Source of the DNA: Lentisalinibacter salinarum
GTDB taxonomy: Bacteria > Pseudomonadota > Gammaproteobacteria > Steroidobacterales > Woeseiaceae
Reading direction: 5' to 3'
Length of the DNA: 64,000 nt
NCBI RefSeq assembly: GCF_040706555.1
Contig: NZ_JAPDRH010000005.1
Span: 62,001 to 126,000 of the forward strand
Made by a program: the position numbers and the translations under genes. This document shows, in pieces, positions 10,308 to 18,732 of this stretch; the first letter of the stretch is position 1; the number at the start of each line of letters is the position of its first letter. The notes under the pieces are model-generated. The model was not told the origin of the DNA. It saw only the letters and a list, made by a program, of their open reading frames with translations, and made no database searches.

Positions 10308-10725
10308 CCCTTCGCACGGGCGCTGGCTGCATGGCTACGTCGCGGCGGTTGCGCTGCTCACGGCCGTCGCGCTGGCCGCGGTCGGCACGGGGTGGGGCCG
10401 ACTGGCGACCGTCCTGCCGCTGGCAGCAGGGCTGGTCTGCCACCGCCGCCTCGCCGCCTGCGCTCCACTGCCCGAGACCGTGAGCTACGATCCGGCCCGC
10501 GGCTGGTTCCTCGGCACCGGCAACGGGGAGATTCCCGTCAGCCTGTCGCCCGGAAGCTGGTTCGGCCGCGGCGCGGCGCTGGCCGCGTTCCGCGGCGACG
10601 GCGGACGGCTGTGGCTGGTGCCGCTGCGACGCCCGAGGCCGGAGAACGGAGAAGACTGGCGCCGCCTGCGCATACTCTGGCGCACGCGGCGAGGCGCTTT
10701 GGTTGCAAACTCGCCCAACTGCTAG
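10264..10725 (+). CDS. YgfX/CptA-like membrane protein
   Basis: Up to 153 residues. Two adjacent hydrophobic segments (about 26-40 and 45-56) are followed by a soluble tail with the LRRP-rich end RRLRILWRTRR, the layout of E. coli YgfX, the partner of SdhE/YgfY. YgfX has been described as a toxin acting on cell-division and cytoskeletal proteins, but that role is not generally settled. The start is uncertain: TTG at 10264 overlaps sdhE by 44 bp, and homology seems to begin only around residue 10. Sequence similarity is low, so the call rests on topology and position. Confidence 0.65.
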   Translation: MPPSSAAFAISLPVDPSHGRWLHGYVAAVALLTAVALAAVGTGWGRLATVLPLAAGLVCHRRLAACAPLPETVSYDPARGWFLGTGNGEIPVSLSPGSWFGRGAALAAFRGDGGRLWLVPLRRPRPENGEDWRRLRILWRTRRGALVANSPNC

Positions 10726-10838
10726 AATTGACTCTGTCGTCCAGGCGTCTTTCATCAGGTCCATCATGCGCTGCTGCCCGCCGCGGTATCAGCAGGCCGC
10801 GTGAGGCGTATCACAAACAAGGATTTTCCTCCTCGCCG

Positions 10839-10925
10839 ATGGCTTATCCCGAGAACTTTCCAGACGGCCCCCTGTCTATTGCGTTGGCAGTGCGCGATAC
10901 CGTCCGGCGTGAGTCCGACCGATGA
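10839..10925 (+). CDS. possible rpoE leader ORF (28 codons), coupled to rpoE
   Basis: An ATG-initiated frame of 28 codons whose TGA overlaps the rpoE ATG (ATGA). rpoE itself has no recognisable ribosome-binding site, so coupled translation would explain its expression. In E. coli a leader peptide, RseD, occupies the same place and is coupled to rpoE; this product shows no resemblance I can recognise. It also lacks its own clear ribosome-binding site, and the sigma-E-type promoter would start inside it, so it may be chance. Confidence 0.3.
   Translation: MAYPENFPDGPLSIALAVRDTVRRESDR
10853..10880 (+). promoter_or_regulatory. sigma-E (RpoE/AlgU)-type autoregulatory promoter
   Basis: GAACTT (10853-10858), a 16-bp spacer and TCTATT (10875-10880). 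This matches the extracytoplasmic sigma-E pattern of GAACTT plus a TC-rich -10 at 16-17 bp. Predicted transcription start is about 10887, some 35 bases before rpoE. RpoE genes commonly drive their own transcription this way. Confidence 0.7.
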
Positions 10926-11497
10926 GCGCGAAGCGGAGCGACGCCGCACTGGTGAAGCGGGTACAGCAGGGGGACAAGCAGGCATTCAACCTGCTCGTGC
11001 TCAAGTACCAGACGAAGATCGTGAACCTGGTGATGCGCTATGTGCGGGACCCCGACGAGGCTAACGACGTGGCCCAGGAGGCATTCCTCAAGGCCTACCG
11101 GGCCCTGCCCCGGTTCCGCGGCGACAGCGCGTTCTACACCTGGCTGTACCGCATCGCCGTCAATACGGCCAAGAACTATCTGGTGGCGGCCAAGCGCCGG
11201 CCCGTGGAATACGACCTGGATCTGCAGGACCCGGAACAATACGACATGCAGGCCCGTCTCAAGGATATCGACAGCCCGGAACGGGTCCTTATGAAGGACG
11301 AGGTGCAGCAGACCATCGACGAGGCGATCCAGGACCTCCCGGAGGATCTGCGCACGGCCATCATACTGCGCGAGCTGGAAGGGATGACCTACGAGGAGAT
11401 CGCCGAGACCATGGAGTGCCCGGTGGGTACCGTGCGATCGCGTATCTTCAGGGCGAGGGAAGCCATCAGTAAAAGGATCGATCCGCTCCTCGCATGA
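10922..11497 (+). CDS. rpoE: RNA polymerase sigma factor RpoE (AlgU/sigma-E)
   Basis: 191 residues, the size of E. coli sigma-E and Pseudomonas AlgU. Region 2 is recognised by NLVMRYVRDPDEANDVAQEAF and region 4 by the helix-turn-helix GMTYEEIAETMECPVGTVRSRIFRARE. It directs transcription of envelope-stress genes and is held inactive by RseA, encoded next. The following genes rseA, rseB and rseC complete the standard regulatory operon. Confidence 0.97.
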   Translation: MSAKRSDAALVKRVQQGDKQAFNLLVLKYQTKIVNLVMRYVRDPDEANDVAQEAFLKAYRALPRFRGDSAFYTWLYRIAVNTAKNYLVAAKRRPVEYDLDLQDPEQYDMQARLKDIDSPERVLMKDEVQQTIDEAIQDLPEDLRTAIILRELEGMTYEEIAETMECPVGTVRSRIFRAREAISKRIDPLLA

Positions 11498-11530
11498 GGC
11501 GCGCGGTCCGGTAGACGAGATCGGTGTGAC

Positions 11531-12217
11531 ATGAACGACAAGCTACGAGACCAGATGTCGGCCTTCCTGGACGACGAACTGCCCGACGGAGAAGCGGAGC
11601 TGTTGTTGCGGCGGCTGCAGGCCGACGAGGAACTGCGGCGCGTCGCCGGACGCTATCTGCTGATCGGGCAGGCGCTGCGCGGCGAGCGCCTGGCGGGTAT
11701 CGACCTGGCCGGGCGCGTCGCCGCGGCGCTCGACGGCGAGACCACTTACGGCGGCAGGGCAGCCGGGCCGGGCCGCTCCCGCTGGTTGCGACCGGCCGCC
11801 GGCGTGGCGGTGGCCGCCTCCGTGGCGGTGGTCGCGCTGATGGGACTGCAGAACACCGGAGAGGTCGCCGGTCCCGAGGCGGTCACCGCGGAGACCGACG
11901 GGGAAGCCCCGGTCGCGGCGCCGCTCGAGGGCACTGCCGAGGGCTATGCCTACACCGTTCCGGTGGACGCGGCCGTGACGGTCCGGCCGGTCAGTGCCGT
12001 GCCGGCGCGGCTCACCAACTACATGATCAGCCACGGCGAGCGGGCTGGTACACTCATGCGCAGCGGGATGCACAGCCGCATCGTCACGCAGCCGAACGGG
12101 CCCCTGGTATACCCCACGGAATACGCCACGGAAACCTCCACGCAAGACTCCACGGTGACTTCTGAAGACGGACGGACGGGAACGGCAGAGAACCCGGCGG
12201 ATGATGCGGCCCGGTAA
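11531..12217 (+). CDS. rseA: anti-sigma-E factor RseA (MucA)
   Basis: 228 residues. The N-terminal cytoplasmic domain (MSAFLDDELPDGEAELLLRRL) is the sigma-binding fold, a single membrane helix lies near residues 90-107, and the rest is periplasmic. The conserved periplasmic stretch NYMISHGERA, with SGMHSRIV after it, is typical of RseA/MucA. Regulated proteolysis of this protein releases RpoE. It ends inside rseB (17-bp overlap). Confidence 0.92.
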   Translation: MNDKLRDQMSAFLDDELPDGEAELLLRRLQADEELRRVAGRYLLIGQALRGERLAGIDLAGRVAAALDGETTYGGRAAGPGRSRWLRPAAGVAVAASVAVVALMGLQNTGEVAGPEAVTAETDGEAPVAAPLEGTAEGYAYTVPVDAAVTVRPVSAVPARLTNYMISHGERAGTLMRSGMHSRIVTQPNGPLVYPTEYATETSTQDSTVTSEDGRTGTAENPADDAAR

Positions 12218-13202
12218 CGCAGCGGTGCACGGCGGCAGTTTCCTCGTTGGTTTCGCCGCCGCGGCGCTGTGCGGGGCTGCGCTGGCGGCGGATCCCTCGC
12301 CCATGGAATGGCTGCAGCGGATGGCGGTGGCCGTCGAGCAGGCCAATTACAGCGGCACCGTCGTGCGGGTGCACAACGGTCAGGTGCAGACACTGCGCGT
12401 CGTCCATCGCTACCAGGACGGCGAGGTGAGCGAGAAGCTCGAGTCCCTGGATGGCGCGGGCCGCGAGATCATCCGGGCCGGTGACGAGGTGCACTGCATC
12501 CTGCCCGAGAGCCGCATGGTGCTGGTCGAGCAGCAGATCAACCAGGAAGGTCTGTTCGGCCGCCTCGCCGTGCAGCCCGACGCGCTGTCCCGCAGCTACG
12601 ACCTCACCATCGAGGACTACGAGCGCGTGGTGGGCCGCCCGTCGGTACAACTGGCCATCCGGCCCCGCGATCAGTTCCGCTTCGGTCACCGTCTCTGGCT
12701 GGACAAGGCCTCCGCGCTGCCGCTGCGGCGCCAGGTGGTGGGCACCGGCGGCGAGATCGTCGAGGAGATGCGCTTCGCCGAGATCACCATCGGCAAGCCC
12801 ATCCCGGCTTCGGCGCTCCGCCCGTCGATGGACATCGAGGGTTTCACCTGGGTGCGAGACGCCGTACAGGCAGCCGGGCGCGAAGACGTCAATCCCACCG
12901 GTTTCGAGGCCCGCGAAGTACCCAGCGGCTTCCGGCTGGTTTCCGCAGGCACGGAGCGTTTCCCGGACAGCGAGGGCGAGGTGGCCCACATCGTCTACTC
13001 CGACGGCGTCGCCAGCGTGTCCGTCTTCGTGGAGTCCGGGCAGGAAGGGGCCGGCAAACTCGAAGGCGCCTCCCGTATCGGCGCCGCCTACGCCTTCGGC
13101 ACCGTGGTCAACGGACATCAGGTGACGGTGATCGGCGAGGTGCCGGGCCACACCGTGCGGATGATCGCCAATTCTCTCGCTGCGGCGCCTGCCGGTGAGT
13201 GA
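12201..13202 (+). CDS. rseB: sigma-E regulatory periplasmic protein RseB (MucB)
   Basis: 333 residues with a signal peptide ending near ALAA (about residues 28-30). RseB binds the periplasmic part of RseA and blocks its cleavage until lipoprotein or LPS signals displace it. The core MEWLQRMAVAVEQANYSGTVV is characteristic, as is the C-terminal domain beginning near GFRLVSAG. Two ATG codons in tandem open the frame; either may be used. It overlaps rseC by eight bases. Confidence 0.94.
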   Translation: MMRPGNAAVHGGSFLVGFAAAALCGAALAADPSPMEWLQRMAVAVEQANYSGTVVRVHNGQVQTLRVVHRYQDGEVSEKLESLDGAGREIIRAGDEVHCILPESRMVLVEQQINQEGLFGRLAVQPDALSRSYDLTIEDYERVVGRPSVQLAIRPRDQFRFGHRLWLDKASALPLRRQVVGTGGEIVEEMRFAEITIGKPIPASALRPSMDIEGFTWVRDAVQAAGREDVNPTGFEAREVPSGFRLVSAGTERFPDSEGEVAHIVYSDGVASVSVFVESGQEGAGKLEGASRIGAAYAFGTVVNGHQVTVIGEVPGHTVRMIANSLAAAPAGE

Positions 13203-13665
13203 CTGCGACGGACTGCTGGTCCGCGACGGCCGCGTCGAGGCCGTCGACGGGCACACCGTCGTGGTCCGGGTGGCAACGGCCGGGTCCTGCGCGCGCTGCG
13301 CCCGCGGCGAGGGCTGCGGTTTCGGTTTCGCCGCGGCGCGGGCGGGCGAGGGCCGTCTGGTCCTGCCCCTACCCCCCGACTATCGGCCCGAGCCGGGGGA
13401 TACCGTCCGCGTGGCCCTGGAGCAGCGCGGCCTCGCCGGTGCCGCCGTTGCCGTGTACGGCATCCCGCTCGCGGGCCTGCTGGCGGGCAGCGCGGCGGCG
13501 AGCCTGCTGGGTATCGGCGAGCCTGCCACCGTCGGCCTCGCTTTCGGCGCATTCGCGGCGGCGTTGCCACTGGCCCGCGCCACGTCGAGGCGCATGGACG
13601 CGGCCGGACGCTGCCGTCCCCGCCTGCTCGCGGGCGAACCGGCGGGGGTGCGAGCGGATGGCTGA
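13195..13665 (+). CDS. rseC: SoxR-reducing / sigma-E regulator RseC
   Basis: 156 residues with a cysteine-rich N-terminal motif (CARCARGEGCGFG) and two hydrophobic helices (about 80-100 and 105-123). RseC/MucC is a membrane protein with a positive or redox-linked role around sigma-E and, in some species, SoxR reduction. GTG start overlapping rseB; the stop overlaps the next gene by eight bases. Confidence 0.88.
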   Translation: MSDCDGLLVRDGRVEAVDGHTVVVRVATAGSCARCARGEGCGFGFAAARAGEGRLVLPLPPDYRPEPGDTVRVALEQRGLAGAAVAVYGIPLAGLLAGSAAASLLGIGEPATVGLAFGAFAAALPLARATSRRMDAAGRCRPRLLAGEPAGVRADG

Positions 13666-13939
13666 CCTGACCGTCTATACCCGGCGCGGCTGCCATCTGT
13701 GCGAGATCCTCATCGAGGAACTCATGCCCCTGGCGCGGGGCCGGGCGCGCATCCACCTGCGTGACGTCGACCGTGATCCGGAACTGGTCGAGCGCTACGG
13801 GCTGCGCGTGCCGGTGCTCGAGGCGGACGGCCGGGTGCTCTGCGAGGCCAGGCTGGATCGCGCCAGGCTGCTGGATTATCTCGATCGGTGCGGCGCGCCC
13901 GCGGAAAACGGCGAACCGGAGCCCCCGGGCCGTTTATAA
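13658..13939 (+). CDS. glutaredoxin-like protein (DUF836)
   Basis: 93 residues with a thioredoxin-fold N-terminus: YTRRGCHLCEIL carries a CxxC pair (C11 and C14), and VPVLEADG supplies the cis-proline. Family members are small disulfide-exchange proteins of unclear partner. It overlaps rseC, itself rich in cysteines, so it may act on that protein; this is inference. The start at 13658 is set by the overlap and by the family N-terminus. Confidence 0.88.
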   Translation: MADLTVYTRRGCHLCEILIEELMPLARGRARIHLRDVDRDPELVERYGLRVPVLEADGRVLCEARLDRARLLDYLDRCGAPAENGEPEPPGRL

Positions 13940-13940
13940 T
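13935..13940 (+). promoter_or_regulatory. candidate -10 element before lepA
   Basis: A perfect TATAAT in an otherwise very GC-rich 92-bp gap before lepA. No -35 match stands at 16-18 bp upstream, so it would need an activator or is coincidental. Confidence 0.3.
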
Positions 13941-14031
13941 CCGCGCTACGCCGGGGACTCTCGGGTATCCGGGCCCGCCCGGGCACCGCGAGCCGGCTCC
14001 CCGCGCACCATCCTGAGTCGACCCCGCTTAT

Positions 14032-15822
14032 ATGAAGAACATCCGCAACTTCTCGATCATCGCCCATATCGACCACGGCAAGTCCACGCTTGCCGACCGC
14101 ATCATCCACATCTGCGGCGGGCTGAGTGACCGGGAGATGGCCGCCCAGGTGCTGGATTCGATGGACCTGGAGCGCGAGCGGGGCATCACCATCAAGGCGC
14201 AGACCGTATCGCTCGAGTACACGGCGACGGATGGCAGCGTCTACGAGCTGAACTTCATCGATACGCCGGGGCACGTGGACTTCTCCTACGAGGTCTCGCG
14301 CTCGCTGGCAGCCTGCGAGGGCGCGCTGCTGGTGGTGGATGCCGCCCAGGGCGTGGAGGCGCAGAGTGTCGCCAACTGCTACACGGCCATCGATCAGGGA
14401 CTGGAAGTGGTGCCCGTCCTGAACAAGATCGATCTCCCGGCAGCGGAGCCCGAGAAAGTAATCAACGAGATCGAGGAGATCATCGGCCTGGAGGCGCACG
14501 ACGCCGTGCTGGTCAGCGCGAAGACCGGTGAGGGGGTGCGCGAACTGCTGGATACGCTGGTCACCCGGATACCGCCGCCGGTGGGCGACACGGAGGCGCC
14601 GCTGCAGGCGCTCATCGTCGATTCCTGGTTCGACAATTACGTGGGCGTGGTCTGTCTGGTGCGGGTGGTGAACGGCACGCTGACGAACCGGGACAAGATC
14701 CGTGTCATGTCGACCGGCCGTGCCCACCAGGTGGACCGGGTGGGCAAGTTCACGCCGAAGATGCTGGACACGGAAACGCTGGAGGCCGGCGAGGTGGGCT
14801 TCGTCATCTCCAGCATCAAGGAGATCGACGGGGCGCCGGTCGGCGACACGCTCACCATCGACAAGCGCCCCTGCGACAAGCCGCTGCCGGGCTTCCGGGA
14901 GATGCAGCCGCGGGTGTTCGCGGGCCTGTTCCCGTCCCAGTCGGACGACTACGAGACCTTCCGCGAGGCGCTGCAGAAGCTCAGGCTGAACGACGCCGCG
15001 CTGCACTTCGAGCCCGAGACCTCGGTGGCGCTCGGGTTCGGCTTCCGCTGCGGCTTTCTCGGCATGCTGCACATGGAGATCGTCCAGGAGAGGCTCGAGC
15101 GTGAGTACGGCATCAACCTGATTACCACCGCGCCCACCGTCGTCTACGAGGTGCAGACCGTGACCGGCGAGGTCGTCAGCGTGGACAATCCGTCCGCCCT
15201 GCCGCCGACGGGTGAGATCGGCGAGATCCGCGAACCGATCATCGTCGCCGGCATCCTGGTGCCCGAGGAGCACGTCGGCGCCGTCATGAAGCTGTGTATC
15301 GAGAAGCGCGGCGTGCAGACCAAGATGCTCTACCTCGGCGGCCAGGTCTCGCTGGAGTACGAGATGCCCCTCTCGGAGGTGGTCCTCGACTTCTTCGACC
15401 GGCTGAAGTCGGCCAGCCGCGGTTTCGCCAGCTTCGATTATCACTTCGCCCGCTTCCAGGCGGCCGATCTCGTGCGCCTCGACATCCTGATCAACAAGGA
15501 GAAGGTGGACGCGCTGTCCGTCATCGTCCATCGGGACAAGGCCTACCCACGGGGCCGGGAACTGGTGGAGAAAATGAAGGAACTGATACCGCGGCAGATG
15601 TTCGAGGTGGCCATACAGGCGGCGATCGGCGCCCACGTCATCGCGCGCAGCACGGTCAAGGCCCTGCGCAAGAACGTGACCGCGAAGTGCTACGGCGGTG
15701 ACGTCAGCCGCAAGCGCAAGCTGCTGGAGAAGCAGAAGGAGGGCAAGCGGCGCATGAAACAGCTCGGCTCCGTGGAGATTCCCCAGGAAGCGTTCCTTGC
15801 CGTACTGCAGGTGGAGAAGTAA
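14032..15822 (+). CDS. lepA: elongation factor 4 (LepA)
   Basis: 596 residues, the standard length. A ribosome-bound GTPase that remodels stalled or initiating ribosomes. The GTP-binding motifs are HIDHGKSTLAD (G1), DTPGH (G3) and NKIDLP (G4). The C-terminal LepA-specific domain ends SRKRKLLEKQKEGKRRMKQ. ATG at 14032, followed 27 bp after its stop by lepB, the classic lepA-lepB pair. Confidence 0.98.
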   Translation: MKNIRNFSIIAHIDHGKSTLADRIIHICGGLSDREMAAQVLDSMDLERERGITIKAQTVSLEYTATDGSVYELNFIDTPGHVDFSYEVSRSLAACEGALLVVDAAQGVEAQSVANCYTAIDQGLEVVPVLNKIDLPAAEPEKVINEIEEIIGLEAHDAVLVSAKTGEGVRELLDTLVTRIPPPVGDTEAPLQALIVDSWFDNYVGVVCLVRVVNGTLTNRDKIRVMSTGRAHQVDRVGKFTPKMLDTETLEAGEVGFVISSIKEIDGAPVGDTLTIDKRPCDKPLPGFREMQPRVFAGLFPSQSDDYETFREALQKLRLNDAALHFEPETSVALGFGFRCGFLGMLHMEIVQERLEREYGINLITTAPTVVYEVQTVTGEVVSVDNPSALPPTGEIGEIREPIIVAGILVPEEHVGAVMKLCIEKRGVQTKMLYLGGQVSLEYEMPLSEVVLDFFDRLKSASRGFASFDYHFARFQAADLVRLDILINKEKVDALSVIVHRDKAYPRGRELVEKMKELIPRQMFEVAIQAAIGAHVIARSTVKALRKNVTAKCYGGDVSRKRKLLEKQKEGKRRMKQLGSVEIPQEAFLAVLQVEK

Positions 15823-15849
15823 GGTGCTCAACCGGATCGTCGCGCGGAA

Positions 15850-16623
15850 ATGAAATTGGACCTGTCACTGCTGTTGGTACTGGCCACGCTGATCACCGGC
15901 GTGATCTGGCTCGTCTGGGCGCTGAGCGGACGCGGGCGGCACGCCCGCGCCGAAGCGGAGGCCGGCTCCGGCATGCCGAAGATCGTCGAGTATTCGCGCT
16001 CGTTCTTCCCCGTGCTGCTGCTCGTGCTGGCGATACGCTCGTTCGCCTTCGAGCCCTACCGCATCCCGTCGAGTTCCATGGTGCCCACCCTGCTGGTGGG
16101 TGACTTCATCTTCGTCTCCAAGTACTCCTACGGCCTCAGGCTGCCGGTGCTGCACACCGAGGTGGTGGAGACCGGCCGGCCCGAGCGCGGAGATATCGCC
16201 GTCTTCCGTCTGCCCTCCAACCCGGACATCAACTACATCAAGCGCGTGGTCGGCCTGCCCGGCGACGAGATCGTGTACCGCAACCATCGGCTGTTCATCA
16301 ACGGCGAGCCGGTCGAGATGGAAGCGGCCGAGCGCTGGACCGAGGACGGGGAGACCGGGCAGCTGTTCGTCGAGCGCCTGGGCGATAACGAACACCTGGT
16401 CCTGCTTCAGCGCAGCCCGCTGTCCGGCGTCTACCGCTTCGAGGTGCCCGGGGGCTGCTATTTCATGATGGGCGACAATCGTGACAACAGCCGGGACAGC
16501 CGCTTCCCGCAGGTGGGCTGCGTGCCGGAGGACAATCTGGTGGGCCGGGCCAGCCGCATCTGGCTGAACTGGCAGTGGGGCGAGTGGCCGCGCTGGGATC
16601 GCATCGGCGACAAAATCCGATAA
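15850..16623 (+). CDS. lepB: signal peptidase I
   Basis: 257 residues. Cleaves signal peptides on the periplasmic face of the inner membrane. Two N-terminal membrane helices (about 5-25 and 52-66) precede the catalytic region: Ser76 in PSSSMVPT and Lys131 in YIKRVVGLPGDE form the dyad, and GDNRDNSRDSR is box E. It is shorter than E. coli LepB (324) but within the range of the family. Confidence 0.97.
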   Translation: MKLDLSLLLVLATLITGVIWLVWALSGRGRHARAEAEAGSGMPKIVEYSRSFFPVLLLVLAIRSFAFEPYRIPSSSMVPTLLVGDFIFVSKYSYGLRLPVLHTEVVETGRPERGDIAVFRLPSNPDINYIKRVVGLPGDEIVYRNHRLFINGEPVEMEAAERWTEDGETGQLFVERLGDNEHLVLLQRSPLSGVYRFEVPGGCYFMMGDNRDNSRDSRFPQVGCVPEDNLVGRASRIWLNWQWGEWPRWDRIGDKIR

Positions 16624-16697
16624 TGTGGCGCAGGTCACTGCGTGATCGGTTAATATCGCGTGACATAACGCTTTCCCAGCAGGTTCCGGAGGCGGAT

Positions 16698-17087
16698 ATG
16701 GTGGAGCTTCGTCACATCGATCGCGGCGGCAGGCAGCGGGGCATGACGACCCTCGGCATGCTCATCCTCGTGGCCTTCGTCGGCCTGTTCGTCTTTGCCG
16801 GTATCCGCCTGGTGCCCGTCTACCTCGAGCACATGAAGATCGTCAGCGTGCTCGACGGCGTGAAGGACGAGTTCGAGGGACAGGGCCCGACTCGTCAGGA
16901 CCTGATGCGCTCGCTTTCCCGCCGCTTCGACATCGAGAGCATCAACATCATCAGCGAGCGGGACCTGAGCATAAAGAAGGTCGCGGACGGCTACGTGATC
17001 GAGGCCAAGTACGAGAACCGCACGCCATTCATCTCGAATATCTCGTTTGCGGTGAGTTTCAACAAGACGGTCGAGGTCCGCAGCTGA
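16698..17087 (+). CDS. DUF4845 membrane protein
   Basis: 129 residues: a short basic N-terminus (RGGRQRGMTTLGM), one membrane helix at about 16-38, then a periplasmic domain. The type IV-pilin-like N-terminus and the place between lepB and rnc are typical of the DUF4845 family, whose function is unknown. The start ATG at 16698 is fixed by GGAGGCGG just upstream; the frame is open further back but without homology. Confidence 0.88.
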   Translation: MVELRHIDRGGRQRGMTTLGMLILVAFVGLFVFAGIRLVPVYLEHMKIVSVLDGVKDEFEGQGPTRQDLMRSLSRRFDIESINIISERDLSIKKVADGYVIEAKYENRTPFISNISFAVSFNKTVEVRS

Positions 17088-17129
17088 CCACAGCCGATCT
17101 CAGCTGATCGGGGGGCGACACGCCGGGCT

Positions 17130-17816
17130 TTGGAAGAGATCACCCAATGGGTCCAGCGGACCCTCGACTACGAGTTCGGCGACACCACACTGCTGGAGCG
17201 CGCGCTCACGCATCGCAGCGCGCCGGGCCGCAGTAATGAGCGGCTCGAGTTTCTGGGCGACGCGGTGCTCGACTGCGTCATTTCCGACGCCCTGATCTCG
17301 CTCCGCCCCGACGCCGAGGAGGGGGAGCTGAGCCGGCTGCGTTCCCGCCTGGTGCGCGACCATTCGCTGGCGCAGATCGCCCGCCAGCACGGGCTCGGCG
17401 AGCATCTGAAGCTCGGCTCCGGCGAGATGAAGAGCGGCGGCTTCCGGCGGGACTCCATCCTGGCCGACGGGCTGGAGGCGCTGCTGGGCGCCATCTTCCG
17501 CGACGGTGGCTACGCGGAGGCCGAGCGGGTGGTACACCGCCTCTATTCCCGGCGGCTCGAGCACCTTCCCGAGGGCGACTCGCTGAAGGACCCGAAGACC
17601 CGCCTGCAGGAATGGCTGCAGGCGCGCGGCCTGCCGCTGCCCGCCTACGAGTTGATCGGCGCCAGCGGGCCGGCGCACGACCAGCGCTTCGAGGTCCGCT
17701 GCCGACTGGTGCAGCCCGACGGCGAGGCGACGGCGAGCGGCGCGAGCCGCCGGGAGGCCGAACAGGAGGCCGCGCACCGGCTGCTTGCCTCCCTGACCGC
17801 CGGCTCGCCATCATAG
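17130..17816 (+). CDS. rnc: ribonuclease III
   Basis: 228 residues. Cuts double-stranded RNA, including rRNA precursors. The catalytic signature NERLEFLGDAVLD lies near residues 36-48, the second acidic site is DGLEALLGAIF, and the C-terminal double-stranded RNA-binding domain begins near PKTRLQEWLQ. TTG start at 17130; no better start fits the family N-terminus. era starts 8 bp after the stop. Confidence 0.97.
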   Translation: MEEITQWVQRTLDYEFGDTTLLERALTHRSAPGRSNERLEFLGDAVLDCVISDALISLRPDAEEGELSRLRSRLVRDHSLAQIARQHGLGEHLKLGSGEMKSGGFRRDSILADGLEALLGAIFRDGGYAEAERVVHRLYSRRLEHLPEGDSLKDPKTRLQEWLQARGLPLPAYELIGASGPAHDQRFEVRCRLVQPDGEATASGASRREAEQEAAHRLLASLTAGSPS

Positions 17817-17823
17817 GACCCCC

Positions 17824-18732
17824 ATGTCGGAACGACAGCAACAGGATCACAGGTGCGGCTTCGTGGCCGTCGTCGGGCGGCCGAACGTGGGCAAGTCCAC
17901 GCTGATCAACCGCATCGTCGGCCGCAAGGTGAGCATCGTCACGCCGCGGCCGCAGACCACCCGGCACCGCATCCACGGCATCAGCGAGCGTGATGACGCG
18001 CAGATCATCTTCGTGGATACGCCGGGTCTGCACGGCGATCAGCCACGCGCGATCAACCGCGCGATGAACCGGGCGGCCACCGGTGCGGCTGCGGAGGCGG
18101 ATCTGTTGTTGTTCCTGTTCGACGCGAGGGGCTGGCGCGGGGCGGACCAGATGGTGCTCGACCGCATCCGTGACGCGGGCCATCCCGTCATCGCAATCGC
18201 CAACAAGGCCGATCTCGTGCGGCCGAAGGAGCGTCTGCTGGAGACGCTGGCCCGGGTCGCGGACAAGGCGGAGTTCGCCGAGATCGTGCCGCTCTCGGCG
18301 CGCACTGGCGATAACGTGGACCGCCTGCTCGCCATCATTCCGCGCTACCTGCCGGTCTCGCCGCCGCTGTACGATCGGGATACCGTCACCGACCGCAGCG
18401 AGAGCTTCATGGCCGCGGAGCTGATCCGCGAGAAGCTGACGCTGAGGCTGCGCGACGAACTGCCCTACGGGCTCACCGTGGTCATCGAGAAGTTCGCCCG
18501 CACCGGCACCGGGTACGAGATCGACGCCGTCGTGTACGTGGACAAGCCGTCACACAAGGGGATCGTGGTCGGGCGGGGCGGCGGCGTCCTGAAGGCGGTG
18601 GGCACCTCCGCGCGGCGGGAGCTGAAACGGATGCTGGGCGCGCCCGTGCACCTGGAGCTGTGGGTCAAGGTGCGCGAGAACTGGGCGGACAGCGAGAAGA
18701 GCCTGCGCGAGTTCGGTTACGAGACCCGGTGA
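17824..18732 (+). CDS. era: GTPase Era
   Basis: 302 residues. Binds 16S rRNA and assists 30S assembly. The G domain has GRPNVGKST (G1), DTPGLH (G3) and NKADLV (G4); the KH RNA-binding domain follows with the glycine-rich loop IVVGRGGGVLKAVG. Linked to rnc upstream and overlapping recO at its stop, the conserved rnc-era-recO order. Confidence 0.98.
   Translation: MSERQQQDHRCGFVAVVGRPNVGKSTLINRIVGRKVSIVTPRPQTTRHRIHGISERDDAQIIFVDTPGLHGDQPRAINRAMNRAATGAAAEADLLLFLFDARGWRGADQMVLDRIRDAGHPVIAIANKADLVRPKERLLETLARVADKAEFAEIVPLSARTGDNVDRLLAIIPRYLPVSPPLYDRDTVTDRSESFMAAELIREKLTLRLRDELPYGLTVVIEKFARTGTGYEIDAVVYVDKPSHKGIVVGRGGGVLKAVGTSARRELKRMLGAPVHLELWVKVRENWADSEKSLREFGYETR

Noticed and set aside
13876..15831. 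Minus-strand frame of 651 codons opposite lepA
   Set aside because: Antisense shadow of a highly conserved gene.
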